From CAVUCH01 sp963739995 (GTDB taxonomy: Bacteria > Acidobacteriota > Vicinamibacteria > Vicinamibacterales > JAENWD01), in the NCBI GenBank assembly GCA_963739995.1, contig CAVUCH010000004.1:446492-510491 (forward strand): a stretch of 64,000 nt of DNA, read 5' to 3'. The translations under genes and the position numbers were made by a program. Numbering within the stretch: position 1 is the first letter of the stretch; every line of letters begins with the position of its first letter. A model generated the notes under the pieces. That model made no database searches. It was not told the origin of the DNA and was given only the letters and a program-made list of their open reading frames with translations. Positions 43,151-52,491 of this stretch are shown here, in pieces.

Positions 43151-44455
43151 CTAGCTCAGTTTCGCCAAGGTGTGAACGAGTCGACTCCAAACCGTCTTCT
43201 TCGCAAAGACGAACCCGTCGTAGAGACTCCGCACGGCATCGAAATCGTTGCCGGATGCGACATTTGGCGCGTAAAGGCTGATGCCGTTCAGCCTCGCGAG
43301 CTCGCCAGCATTGCGGCCGTGGTCCACGATGAACGGACGTCCCTCGCCCGTCGCGCTCTTGCCGACGAGGGGAGGCCGAGGGTTCAGTGGGAAGTCACCC
43401 AAGGCTCTGGCCGTCTCGGCGATGAGCGGGTCTCCGCCGTGACGCACCAGATTGAGGCAGAGATCGACGACGTCGACATAGGGTCTGTCCTCGCCCGTCT
43501 GTGACTGTGTAAACAGCTCCATTATCCGTTGTCGCCTGTCAGGGTCGTCGATCGCGGCGAGCAGCGCCAGCGCCAGCAATTCCGCGCGATATCGGAGTTC
43601 GTTCGCCTGCGCTAGGTCGAGGAACGTCAATGAGACCGGCGACGAAGCCGGGTACGACTCGCAGAAGCGTCGGACGACGTACGAACCGAACTCCGGCGGC
43701 GTCATCGGCCGGTCCTTCGGGTACCGGAGTCGATCAAGGATGCGGTCGTAGGGCCAGCCCGGAATTGGGATGCCGATCTCCGAACCCAGCAGATACTTCG
43801 CGAATGGCTGCAGCTGGCACGCCATCTCCACAGTCGCGACGTCGCATGCGTCGAATCCGATGATATCGAGCGTCGGAGGTTCGGCACTCTGTTTGTTGTC
43901 CCATTCGCCGAACCGCGCCTTCATCTTCTCTTGCAGCCGCAGGAGCATGTCGCTCAATTCGACGAAATCGATCGCGTCCACTACTCCTCCGCGCGTCCTC
44001 GAGCGACCGAAGGCGAAATCGTACGCGTGGCCCCACAGCACCAGCATCGAATTGTCCCCGGGGCTATGTTGCGACTCTTGAATCGAGTCCTCGATGAAGT
44101 CTATGAGGGCTTGCTCGGGTTTTCCCTTCGGTATGTCGTCTACGGTCGCTGTTGGTTTTCCGGCCTGGGGGTTGAAGCCGAAGCGATAACGTTGCGTCAC
44201 AGCCGAGCTGCGATGTACTTGTACGTAGACGTGGAGGGGCCCTGCCTTGCCTACGTCACGTTGATCCGCTTTGTCTGTAAAGATGGAACTGATTTCCTGG
44301 AGGTCGGCTTCGGCTGCATAATCGAGAGAGTCGGTGCCCTCGAACGTCTCGGCCCCCATGAACACCATCACTGTCCACTTCGGGCGGTCTCTCTTTTCGT
44401 CCGACGTCGACCCTGCATTCGCACTTGACTCCGACGCGCTGCTGTCTGGCGCCAT
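43151..44455 (-). CDS. clostripain-like cysteine protease (peptidase C11, caspase fold)
   Basis: A 434-residue protein from ATG 44453-44455, with GAGGGTGAG upstream; upstream ATGs at 44521 and 44689 lack ribosome sites. After a Ser-rich N-terminal 25 residues comes WTVMVFMGAETFEG, the first strand of the C11 fold. Catalytic H143 (LVLWGHAYDFAFG) and C204 (IIGFDACDVATVE) are in the expected order and spacing. C11 enzymes cut after Arg or Lys and usually self-activate. No signal peptide is seen, so it is probably cytoplasmic. It is first in the operon leading to the GRGREP and CHAT genes and diverges from a sigma-kinase pair. Confidence 0.9.
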   Translation of the reverse strand: MAPDSSASESSANAGSTSDEKRDRPKWTVMVFMGAETFEGTDSLDYAAEADLQEISSIFTDKADQRDVGKAGPLHVYVQVHRSSAVTQRYRFGFNPQAGKPTATVDDIPKGKPEQALIDFIEDSIQESQHSPGDNSMLVLWGHAYDFAFGRSRTRGGVVDAIDFVELSDMLLRLQEKMKARFGEWDNKQSAEPPTLDIIGFDACDVATVEMACQLQPFAKYLLGSEIGIPIPGWPYDRILDRLRYPKDRPMTPPEFGSYVVRRFCESYPASSPVSLTFLDLAQANELRYRAELLALALLAAIDDPDRRQRIMELFTQSQTGEDRPYVDVVDLCLNLVRHGGDPLIAETARALGDFPLNPRPPLVGKSATGEGRPFIVDHGRNAGELARLNGISLYAPNVASGNDFDAVRSLYDGFVFAKKTVWSRLVHTLAKLS

Positions 44456-44942
44456 GATCTCACCCTCGCATGCCCCCTCGTTCGTCGCCGAGGTAATCCC
44501 GGCTTCCGACGGGTGACTCATCGACTGAGGAACGGAACGTCCTGAACGACGCAGGCTGCGGAGTCTAGACCAGCCACGCCCTTCGGTAAACCACAATCCG
44601 GCAGACCGAAGCAGGCGCCCGGTTCTCTTGATAGCCGCGGCCAAGCGTGTCCCGAAACGCTCTGTCGTGCTAGTCCCGTTACAAGCCATAACGAAGCGCC
44701 AAGAGATTCATACAGGTCGCGGGAACGGAATGTCTGCCATCTCAGCAGGTTATTGTCACTCCCTGCGTGTATGACAGCCGCCCGGGGAGCGTTGATGGGG
44801 TAGGTGGGATCTGCGGCGTGCCTACCGGCGGAACAAGCCTCCGCCCGAATGGAGCAGTATGATAGGGGCGTTCACTGTCACGGACTTATGCTCCGAGTGG
44901 CCGGGCGCGACCTCGGTGTCGTTCCAACCCTGGAGTCAGCCG
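44456..44942. promoter_or_regulatory. divergent regulatory region with two GGAACGGAAYGTC repeats
   Basis: This 487-base gap separates the protease operon from the sigma-kinase pair. GGAACGGAACGTC (44529-44541) and GGAACGGAATGTC (44722-44734) are direct repeats differing at one base. GGAAC is the usual ECF -35 element, so they may be sigma-controlled promoters or operators. No matching -10 was convincing. Confidence 0.45.
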
Positions 44943-45539
44943 GTGCAGAGCGCTACTACTCCGGAACCGGAGAACGAGACTTCGTTCCAGCTGCTTCTGC
45001 GCGCCCGCACGGGCGCCCCGGACGCCCGGGAGCAACTGTGCGCGCACTATCTGCCACGCCTGCACCGATGGGCCCGTGGCCGTCTACCGGCGGGTGCGCG
45101 CGGGGCGCTCGACACGGGCGACATCGTTCAGGAAGTCCTGATGCACGCGCTCGAGCACGTCCCGGTGTTCGAGCCGCGCAATGAATGGTCGTTCCAAGCG
45201 TATCTTCGCCGTTCGCTGATGAACCGGATCCGCGACGAGGCACGCCGTGTACAGCGGCGGCCCGCTCCCGACCTGCTTGACAGCGATCAGGCGAGTCTCG
45301 AGCCCTCGCCCCTCGAAAGCGTGATCGGAATCGAAGCCATCGAGCGGTATGAGAGAGCGCTGGAACGCCTCAGACCCCAAGATCAACAGGCGATTGTCGC
45401 GCGCTGTGAGTGGGGCATGAGTCACGAAGAAGTCGCGGAGCTGCTCGGCAAACCGACGCCAGCGGCGGCCCAGGTGGCGGTCCATCGTGCCATCGTGCGG
45501 CTTGCCAAGGAGATGGCCCGTGAACATCCACGATCCTGA
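44943..45539 (+). CDS. ECF-type RNA polymerase sigma factor
   Basis: A 198-residue sigma factor. GTG 44943 has GGAG seven bases upstream and gives the usual family length; ATG 44859 would add 28 unrelated residues. Region 2 includes HYLPRLHRWARGRLPAGARG, DTGDIVQEVLMHALEHV and YLRRSLMNRIRDEARR. Region 4 includes RYERALERLRPQDQQAIVAR and WGMSHEEVAELLGKPTPAAAQVAVHRAI. The end overlaps the kinase gene by 20 bases, so they are coupled. No anti-sigma factor is visible; the adjacent kinase may control it. It is a likely regulator of the divergent protease operon. Confidence 0.88.
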   Translation: MQSATTPEPENETSFQLLLRARTGAPDAREQLCAHYLPRLHRWARGRLPAGARGALDTGDIVQEVLMHALEHVPVFEPRNEWSFQAYLRRSLMNRIRDEARRVQRRPAPDLLDSDQASLEPSPLESVIGIEAIERYERALERLRPQDQQAIVARCEWGMSHEEVAELLGKPTPAAAQVAVHRAIVRLAKEMAREHPRS

Positions 45540-47325
45540 CGAGAGCCGGTTGATCGAGCTGGCCTCCTTCATCGACGACGACCAGCCGATCGATTGGGAC
45601 TCGGCGGAACCGAGCACGCAGGATGCGCTCGAGCGCGCAGTGGTGTCCGAATTGCGCGTCGTGGAAGGCCTGACACGGGCGCTCAGGCGGCCTGACGAGC
45701 ACATGACGGTAGGGTCCAAGGACGAGGCTCAGGAGCCGTCGCCGGCTATGGCCCCGAGAGCCTGGGGTCCTCTCGTGATTCTGGAACCGATCGGGCGCGG
45801 TGCGTTTGGAACGGTTTATCGCGCGCGCGACAGCCTGGGTCGCGAAGTGGCGCTGAAGCTCTTCACGCCGCGACCGGAACAGGACTCGGCCAAGGGCGCG
45901 CGGGTCCTTCAGGAAGCGCGTCTCCTTGCCAGTATCAGTCACGCCAACATCGTCGACGTCTACGGCGCGGATCGGTTCGATGGGCGCCTTGGCCTGTGGA
46001 TGGAACTGATCCGGGGCCGCACCCTGGATGCAGAATTGCGCACGCGCGGCTTGTTCAGTGCGCAGGAGGCAAAGCTGATCGGTCTCGACCTCTGTCGCGC
46101 GCTGGCCGCCGTGCACGATGCCGGGCTCGTGCACCGCGATGTCAAGGCACGGAACGTCATGCGTGAGGGCGGTGGTCGCATCGTGCTGATGGATTTCGGC
46201 ACAGGTGTGTCGGCCGAGTCCGGGCTGACCGACGTTGCCGGCACCCCGTTGTATCTCGCGCCCGAGATATTTAATCGGCAGGTTGCCACGCGCGCCTCCG
46301 ACGTCTACAGTCTCGGCGTGCTCCTCTATCACCTCGTGAGCGGTGCCTACCCAGTGTCCGGGACAGACCGCATCGAAATCCAGCGCGGGCACGACGAGGG
46401 GCGACGCACGCGCCTGCGCGATATCCGCCCGGATCTCCCCCCGGGTTTCGTGCATGCGGTCGAGTCGGCGCTCGCGCCCGATCCGCAGCGTCGCTATCAG
46501 ACTGCTGGAGAATTCGAGCACGCCCTTATGAGCGAGGGAGTCGTTCCACCGCCACGCCCGATACCCAAGCCCTTGCCGGCGCGTCCGTGGCTCGCGATTG
46601 CGGCGCTCGCCGTCGTTGCTGTCTCGGCGTCGATCGTCGGTGCAGGGTTGATGCTGCCTTCCCCCACAGTGTCGGGCGGGACGGGCGACACCCCCACAAC
46701 ATCATCGAGTGCCGGATCATCCTCCGTGGCACCGGTCGCCGTCCCGGCGGACACCTATACCGTCAGCGCGGCGCTCTACAAGTTCTCGAGATCGAAGGCC
46801 GTTCGACTGGCCGCAGGCGATCGAGTGGCGCCCGGCGATACGCTCACGCTCAGGATTCAATCGTCCCGACCGGTGTACGTCTATGTCGTCAACGAAGACG
46901 AGCACGGCGAGTCGTACCTGCTCTTCCCCCTTCAGGGCCAGGAGTCGAGTAATCCGTTGGCAGCGGAGCGGCCACATGAGTTGCCCGGTAAGCAGGCTGG
47001 CCAGGAGACGCAGTGGCAGGTGACAAGTGCGGGCGGGCGCGAACACTTCGTGGTCTTCGCCAGCCCCAGCCAGATGTCGATATTCGATGAGCTGCTGAGC
47101 TCGTTGCCGCGTCCTGGCGCCGGCCGACCCATCTCCAGGCCGATGGTGCCGCAGAGCTTGGTCGGCCGCTTACGCGGTGTGGGCGGCTTGGTACCTCGTG
47201 CTCAGCCATCGATGCCGGCAAACGCGCGCGTCCTGTTCGGGATGGCGAACCCCCTAGGCACGGAACCCGAAACGGTCCGCGGCGTGTGGGTTCGGCAGGT
47301 GTGGCTCCGGAACCCAGGTAAATGA
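45520..47325 (+). CDS. transmembrane Ser/Thr kinase with DUF4384 sensor domain
   Basis: A 601-residue kinase from GTG 45520, with AAGGAG seven bases upstream, inside the end of the sigma gene. Residues 1-75 are acidic. The kinase domain (about 83-345) has GRGAFGTVYRARD, VALKLF lysine, HRDVKARNVM, MDFGTG and APEI, so it should be active. A transmembrane helix (WLAIAALAVVAVSASIVGAGLML, about 362-384) is followed by a Thr/Ser linker and a DUF4384 domain (DTLTLRIQSSRPVYVYVVNEDE, YLLFPLQG, GREHFVVFASP), often paired with CHAT or caspase genes. It probably senses outside conditions and signals to the sigma factor. Confidence 0.92.
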   Translation: MNIHDPDESRLIELASFIDDDQPIDWDSAEPSTQDALERAVVSELRVVEGLTRALRRPDEHMTVGSKDEAQEPSPAMAPRAWGPLVILEPIGRGAFGTVYRARDSLGREVALKLFTPRPEQDSAKGARVLQEARLLASISHANIVDVYGADRFDGRLGLWMELIRGRTLDAELRTRGLFSAQEAKLIGLDLCRALAAVHDAGLVHRDVKARNVMREGGGRIVLMDFGTGVSAESGLTDVAGTPLYLAPEIFNRQVATRASDVYSLGVLLYHLVSGAYPVSGTDRIEIQRGHDEGRRTRLRDIRPDLPPGFVHAVESALAPDPQRRYQTAGEFEHALMSEGVVPPPRPIPKPLPARPWLAIAALAVVAVSASIVGAGLMLPSPTVSGGTGDTPTTSSSAGSSSVAPVAVPADTYTVSAALYKFSRSKAVRLAAGDRVAPGDTLTLRIQSSRPVYVYVVNEDEHGESYLLFPLQGQESSNPLAAERPHELPGKQAGQETQWQVTSAGGREHFVVFASPSQMSIFDELLSSLPRPGAGRPISRPMVPQSLVGRLRGVGGLVPRAQPSMPANARVLFGMANPLGTEPETVRGVWVRQVWLRNPGK

Positions 47326-47925
47326 CACTTTGCGCGGCGTTGCGGTTCGAAAGCACACCAGGCTTCGCGCCATTCACCTGCTGGCCAGTATCGAGACGGT
47401 CACGACCCAGGCTCAACGCCGAGCGCTAGAACGGTTGATCGTCTGGCGGGATTTTGGGTTTCTTTGCGCGCGCGCTTCGGCGTCGGCAACCGCTCCACCT
47501 CACGATGGCTGGGGTCGCACGGCGCTTACGACAGCCGATTCAATAAAGCGGAGCAGTTGCTGGTCGAGGCGGAGCGGGTCTCGGATGACGGTCCGCGCTG
47601 GTTGCTTGGCGAAGCGTGGTACTGACGTGAGCGACTACAAGAAGAGCGTGGCGATGCTCGAGCGCCTCGAGGCAAGTCCGTCTGAGCTCCGATCACGAGA
47701 TCGCGTCGAGCACCGCCGACAGGTTCGCCGCCCTGTTTGCCGTGCCTTCGAATACGACGCGACGGCCGTGAGCATGCAGTGAGGGACGACGCGCGGACGA
47801 TCTCGCGGATCGCGCGCCTCGGCCTACCAGTTCGTCCCATCAGACTGGATGTGTCAACGTTCCGTGCACTGCGCCGAACTCGGGCGCGTCGGCAAGGACT
47901 CGCGCGAGCTGCGCTGTCTCGCGGT
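47326..47925. other. stretch with possible decayed coding traces
   Basis: No intact gene. On the plus strand, fragments in different frames look protein-like (AYDSRFNKAEQLLVEAERV near 47520-47580 and DYKKSVAMLERLEASPSEL near 47630-47690), suggesting an old TPR-like gene with several frame breaks. I cannot assign it. Confidence 0.35.
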
Positions 47926-48180
47926 CTACATGCCGACTGGTATCGACCTCGGCCGCTCGGCGAGTTCTTCGTTCAGCCCCTGGTGCAGCAGTCGCTTGAT
48001 GGACGCGTAGAGGCTGCTCGGGCTGAATCGCAGCGCGCCGCCTGTGCGATCGGCGACGTCGAGCAGAATGGAGTATCCGTGCCCGTCGCGGTCGGCCAGC
48101 GAAACAAGGATGTGAAACGTGTCGCGATGGAGCCGGAGGAACTCCTCAGGCCGCGGCTCGTCCTCGCGTGATGAACGCAT
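47926..48180 (-). pseudogene. truncated PadR-family transcriptional regulator
   Basis: Eighty-four residues from ATG 48178-48180. FHILVSLADRDGHGYSILLDV and LRFSPSSLYASIKRLLHQGL form the PadR winged helix. The protein stops at ELAERPRSIPVGM, just where the family continues with a wing (RRYYRLT) and a dimerisation helix. Without these it is unlikely to work. PadR genes usually sit upstream of ADOP permeases in Acidobacteria; none follows here. Confidence 0.72.
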
Positions 48181-48355
48181 GGCGCAGTATCGCAGACCCT
48201 GCTATAGCTGATCATGGAAGAGTGTGGCCTCTACGCGCACCGTCCGCAGCGCCAATGAAAGTACGACGTCGCCGCGGACACGACGACCGTGGCCGGCCTG
48301 CCCCGCATCGTCCAAGCCTGCGACCGACGCCCGGGCGACGGCCCAGGAGGTCGCC

Positions 48356-50223
48356 TCAGAACGGGAGCTTGCCGACGCCGGCGCCCTGCACCACGATCGC
48401 CTTCACGTCTGCCGGGTTGTCCAGCGTGTAGCTGTAGTACGAAGCCGGGTCGACCACGGAACCCCCGACGACCGGCTTGCCGCTCGTGCCCACGAAGACG
48501 TTGTTCCTCTCCACCATGCGGCCCGTGGGGCCCGAGTAACGGATGGTCATCGGCTCCTCCACGTCCTCAAAATAGTTGCCCTCCACGGTGCAGCCGGCCT
48601 TGGCCTGGCAGGCGATACCCACGTCGGAGTTGCTGAAGTAATAGTTGTTGAAGACGTGGACGGGCTCGCCGAAGCGCACGCGCGGGTTCCGCTGGGGCGT
48701 GTCGTCGAACCAGTTGTGGTGGTAGGTCACCTTCAGCCGGCCGATGTCCTGCGCGCCGTTAGTGTCCGAGTGGCCCAGCAGCATGTTCTTGGTGTGGTGA
48801 TGGGTGTGGTTCCAGGAGACGGTGACGTAGTCGGACCCGCGCTTGATGTCGATCAGGCCGTCGTAGCAGTCCGACAGCTCGTTGTGATCGATCCAGACAT
48901 GGTGGGCGAACATCTGGACGTTGATCGCGTCGTCGGGCGAGCCCCGGAAGATCATGTTCCGGATGATCACGTTGTGCACGCCGCCGCCGGGCGGCGGTGT
49001 CGTGGCGTCGCTGACCGGGTCGCCGATGTTGAGGCCAGCCCCGGTGATGCCCGAGTGCGCTCCCACCCCGATGAGGCTCTTGTGCGAGGTCACGTTGTAC
49101 ATGCCCGCGGGCAACGCGATCAAGCCGTTGACACGGATGACGTAGGGACCCGGCCGCGAGATGAAGTCCAGGAACTCGGCCGCGGTCGACACGGTCACCG
49201 TCGGTCCGCCCTGGCCTCCCGTGGTGCCGTTCTGACCCAGCGCGTTCAGCGAGGCGAAGCCGACCGGGCCTGGGGTGGACGGCGGCGGATTCCCGTCGTC
49301 GCGGACGTCGACGGTGAGCGAGTCGGAGGCCGACAGCAGGGAGTCCGAGCAGGTGAGGGTCAGGACGTAGACGCCGACCGCGCTGAAACGAGCGCTGGCC
49401 TCCAGCCTGTTCGCGTCGGGCGCGAACGTGACCATGCCCGGTCCGCTGGTCTGCGACCAGGTGCAGGTCACGGCCCCCGGCGGCGTGGGCAGCCCATCGT
49501 CGGTCACGCTGCCGAAGAGTGATGCCGCCGCCGACAGGACGATGACCTGGTCGCCGCCCGCCTGTACCTGCGGCGCCTGGTTGCCGGGCGGGAACCCGCC
49601 CTGGGTGACCCGGAAGTCGTCGAACGAGGCGGTGGCGTAGTCGGTGGCCCCTCCCACGAGGCCGGTCGTGAAGGTGCCGTCGGTCGCCGTGAACTGCAGT
49701 GCGCCGTTCACGTACCCGCGGAGGGTGGTTCCCACCGCGTCGATACGGAGGGCATACCAGGTGCCGAGCGTGACCGGGAACGCGCGGGTGGCGAGGGCGG
49801 TGGTGGAGCCGGAGGCGAGACGCAGCAGCTCGACGCGCCCGCTGCTGCGGAGCGCCAGCACGTAGCCGTTGTAGCGGTCCTTGAGGCGGGCGGCGAGCCC
49901 CGCGAAGCGGTCCGTGCCGTTCCAGGAGATGGGCTTGAGGCGTGCCTCCACCGAGTAGTCCGTCCAGGCGCTCGAGCCGGCGCCCGATCGATACTTGCTG
50001 CTGCCGCTCGACTGCCGGTAGACGCGGGTGCCGTCGAGGACCACGGACCAGCTCCCGCCGAACACACCGTCCACCCGTTCGCGTTGCCGTCTTCGAAGTC
50101 GTCCGTGAACAGCACGGTCTGCGCGCCCGCTACCGCCAGGCCGAGAACGGCCGCAGCGGCGAGCGCCGCCCAGCATCCCTTCCAACGGTGGGTTCCCGCG
50201 AGGCCTCGCCTCAGGTGGTCCAT
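48356..50223 (-). pseudogene. secreted pectate lyase (PL1) with LamG-like and PKD-like domains, one frameshift
   Basis: ATG 50221-50223 is preceded by AAGGAGGAG. The first frame gives a signal peptide (WAALAAAAVLGLAVAGAQ) and LFTDDFEDGNANGWTV, then loses sense; VFGGSWSVVLDG continues in another frame to 48356. The break is at a GTGTGT run near 50072 and a two-base insertion explains it (length 3n+2). The rest has a concanavalin-like domain, a PKD/Ig-like domain (NQAPQVQAGGDQVIVLS) and a PL1 beta-helix with HHVWIDHNELSDCYDGLIDI, SWNHTHHHTKNMLLG and the catalytic Arg region QRNPRVRFG. It would cut polygalacturonate. It is either recently broken or a sequencing error. Confidence 0.85.
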
Positions 50224-50605
50224 GTGCTCCTCCTTCACTTCACGCCGGCGAACTTTATCGCATCTCTTTCAAGAGACGAAGCCTTCCGCACCGCTCTCGG
50301 CAGCTGCTGGTGTGCCTTCTACCAGCTCCTTCATCCGCCCGTGATGGTGATGTGGACCGGAACAGCGCGAGTTGGAACCGGCTGATCGGCTGGCTAGGAG
50401 CTTGCTGAAAGACCCGTCCTTTGTGCAACCGCATCGAGATGCTGGGCAAACGTCTGAAGCAAGTTCTGGAACAAAATCATGCGTTGGGAGAGCGAAACGG
50501 CCCATCGAGAATTGATCGGAGACGCACCCAGAAACTCACGCCAGAGATGATGGCCCTCGATCGGCGCCGCGTCCAGGCCGCTCAATTGCTTCCGTCGGTC
50601 CGCCG
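50224..50605. other. intergenic region with an isolated IS end
   Basis: No gene is supported. It contains the IS5-type end at 50397-50415. Confidence 0.4.
50397..50415 (-). repeat. solitary IS5-type terminal sequence
   Basis: GGAGCTTGCTGAAAGACCC matches the right end of the IS at 29415-30690 (read outward-in) at 18 of 19 bases. No transposase or partner end is present, so it is probably a scar or a remnant of a related element. Confidence 0.55.
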
Positions 50606-50913
50606 TCAGTGAAACGGACGCACCTCGACCGACGCCCGACAGGCGACGGCGGCCTTGCGCCCCCACGCCAGCGCGTCGTCCAGGTCAGTGGCTTCCAGCA
50701 CCCAAAAACCGCCAATGTGTTCCTTGGTCTCCGCGTACGGCCCGTCGGTGATGAGCACCTTACCTGCGGGCTGCAATCGCAGCGACCTCGCGCTGCTTTC
50801 CGGTTGCAGGCCGCTAACAAAACCCTGACACCAGCAGCCTTCATCTCGTCGTTGAGCGCGTCTATTTCGCGGCCCATCTCTTCGTCCTCTGAGACGGCCG
50901 GGTCGTACTTCAT
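50606..50913 (-). pseudogene. YciI/DGPF-family protein, one frameshift and short N-terminus
   Basis: The first frame (from ATG 50911-50913) reads YDPAVSEDEEMGREIDALNDEMKAAGVRV. The second continues FVSGLQPESSARSLRL, KVLITDGPYAETKEHIGGFWVLEA and ALAWGRKAAVACRASVEVRPFH. The DGPYAE motif is diagnostic of the YCII/DGPF family. The break is at a TTTT run (AAAA on the plus strand, near 50818); adding one T joins the frames and length is 3n+2. The usual first strand (MKYMLLxY) is almost absent, so the start is also damaged. Such genes often sit beside ECF sigma factors; here none does. Confidence 0.78.
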
Positions 50914-51513
50914 GAGAGGAGACGACCGCCAATCAGACGGTAGTAGAAAGATTCGGTTCGTCGTGGACCTACCGCCCTGTCACCTCGGACCGGGCTGGCG
51001 GCGAAAAGCGGGGTAAATGGCTCAGAAGCCCCCTGTCACACACGTACAGGGCGCTGTCGACGCGTATCAGTCGCGCCGGCCAATTCGCCTCGCCTGCCCT
51101 GACGCAAACGCGCCCAGGAGGCTCTCAGGCTGCGCCAGGGTGCCGAACTCCACGAGTCCCTGGCCCGCGCAAGCACCAGAGCAGCGGCGCGGACACGATT
51201 ACTTAGAACCGCGACACGGCGATGGGCGTCAGGGAAGTCGCGAGCCCCTCAGGCGCCTTCCACGTCGTGTGCGGCGACTGCCCGCCCGGTGTCCTCCGGG
51301 CCAAAGAAGAACAGCGGTGTGGTCCTGCCGGAGGACATCGCGGAACTGGAGGCGTGGCCAGCTGTTCCGGACCGACGTCGACGATGCGCGTGTGCCGCGA
51401 ATGCAGCCAAGATCGGCCCAGACGCGATGGGCGCTCCGGCGGAGCAGACGCTCATCCTCGCGAATCCGACCGCTTTGAACCGCCGCTGAGATCGACTGCG
51501 CAAACGCTCTTGA
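50914..51513. other. gene-poor stretch with dispersed repeat
   Basis: No gene is supported. The segment 51231-51297 is a relative of 16842-16908; both translate on the plus strand as MGV-x-x-VAS followed by HVVCGD. Confidence 0.45.
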
Positions 51514-52491
51514 TCACTCGCGTCCGCGTCTTGTGGTCCGTTTCGGACGCCGTGGCACTCGGCCGGGCTGTGCCCCCAGACGTTGGGGTTTAGTGCGGGC
51601 GGCTGCCGTCAGCGCCTCGCCGGTCACGCGGAACACGGCGTTCAGCGCTTCAGGCGACTTGGTCAACGTGAAGAACTGCGGCGCGGACGGTTCCGTCAGC
51701 TCCTGCGCCATGTACGCCCAGACCTGTCCAGTCGAACGGTATCCCCCATGCGAGCTGACCACATCCTTACAGTTGATCACCCGTACATGTGGCGACCGAT
51801 CCATGATGTCAGCCGGGTCCTCAGGACCTGAGTAGCCCAACGCGGTATCAAACTCGAACAGATCGCCGATGCGATACCACACGCGGAGAACCGGGTCGTT
51901 CTTTGAGTGGAAGACGTAACACCGCTCGCAGCGTCTAGTCGCCGCGAAGTAGCGCTCCCTGAACTCGATGGACTCGTTATCTACAGCGGATGCAAAGTTC
52001 CATGCGTTTCGTACTACATCAGGTGGACCTTCCCGCAACGCCTCAAATGCGACGTGTGCGCCCAAGCTGTGCGTGTTGAGGTCGAGCGTTGTCCCGGCGC
52101 TCCGAAGGTCGGACAGGAATCGCGTGAATCGCGGCGCGGTCTCACTCGCACGCTGACGGGCGAACGGAAAAGCGACACCCACAGCACCTCCCGGCCACGC
52201 AAACCCGACCAAGGCATCGTAATGAGAGCTGCCGGTCGCATCAAGAAATCCCAGCTCGCGCATCCGACTGTCGATAGTCCGATACGACTGGATGACGTCG
52301 AGCGCCTCATTGTTGTATCCGTGTACGAGCACCGTTATGCGCCTTTTGGCGAGCTCCTTCAGGAACTCCGAATACTGCACGCCAGTCCCCACACCGGTAT
52401 CCAGGTCGACACGGCGAATCTCGTTGACCGTGGAGAATTCGATCGGCGACCAGAAGTCGTTTCTGCAACTTACCATCAACATGCTGGCCAT
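51514..52491 (-). CDS. DUF900-type alpha/beta hydrolase
   Basis: A 325-residue protein from ATG 52489-52491, with AGGAAGG upstream. It is a predicted esterase: RITVLVHGYNNEALDVIQSYRTI is the first strand and oxyanion region, YDALVGFAWPGG follows, and the nucleophile serine is in LDLNTHSLGAHVAFEAL (HSLG). Later acidic and His candidates are in FHSKNDPVLRVWY and SSHGGYRS. No signal peptide is seen, so it is probably cytoplasmic. The basic C-terminal tail (RVPRRPKRTTRRGRE) is unusual. The substrate is unknown and the gene stands alone. Confidence 0.85.
   Translation of the reverse strand: MASMLMVSCRNDFWSPIEFSTVNEIRRVDLDTGVGTGVQYSEFLKELAKRRITVLVHGYNNEALDVIQSYRTIDSRMRELGFLDATGSSHYDALVGFAWPGGAVGVAFPFARQRASETAPRFTRFLSDLRSAGTTLDLNTHSLGAHVAFEALREGPPDVVRNAWNFASAVDNESIEFRERYFAATRRCERCYVFHSKNDPVLRVWYRIGDLFEFDTALGYSGPEDPADIMDRSPHVRVINCKDVVSSHGGYRSTGQVWAYMAQELTEPSAPQFFTLTKSPEALNAVFRVTGEALTAAARTKPQRLGAQPGRVPRRPKRTTRRGRE

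Noticed and set aside
44456..44689. N-terminal extension of the C11 protease from ATG 44689
   Set aside because: The added 78 residues are basic and low-complexity without a ribosome site, whereas ATG 44455 has GAGGGTGAG upstream and leads directly into the protease.
44859..44942. Longer N-terminus of the ECF sigma factor from ATG 44859
   Set aside because: The extra 28 residues do not look like sigma region 2, and GTG 44943 has a well-spaced GGAG site.
47526..47840. Minus-strand protein of about 104 residues
   Set aside because: It is Arg/Ser-rich with no ribosome site or domain. The opposite strand shows more protein-like but broken fragments.
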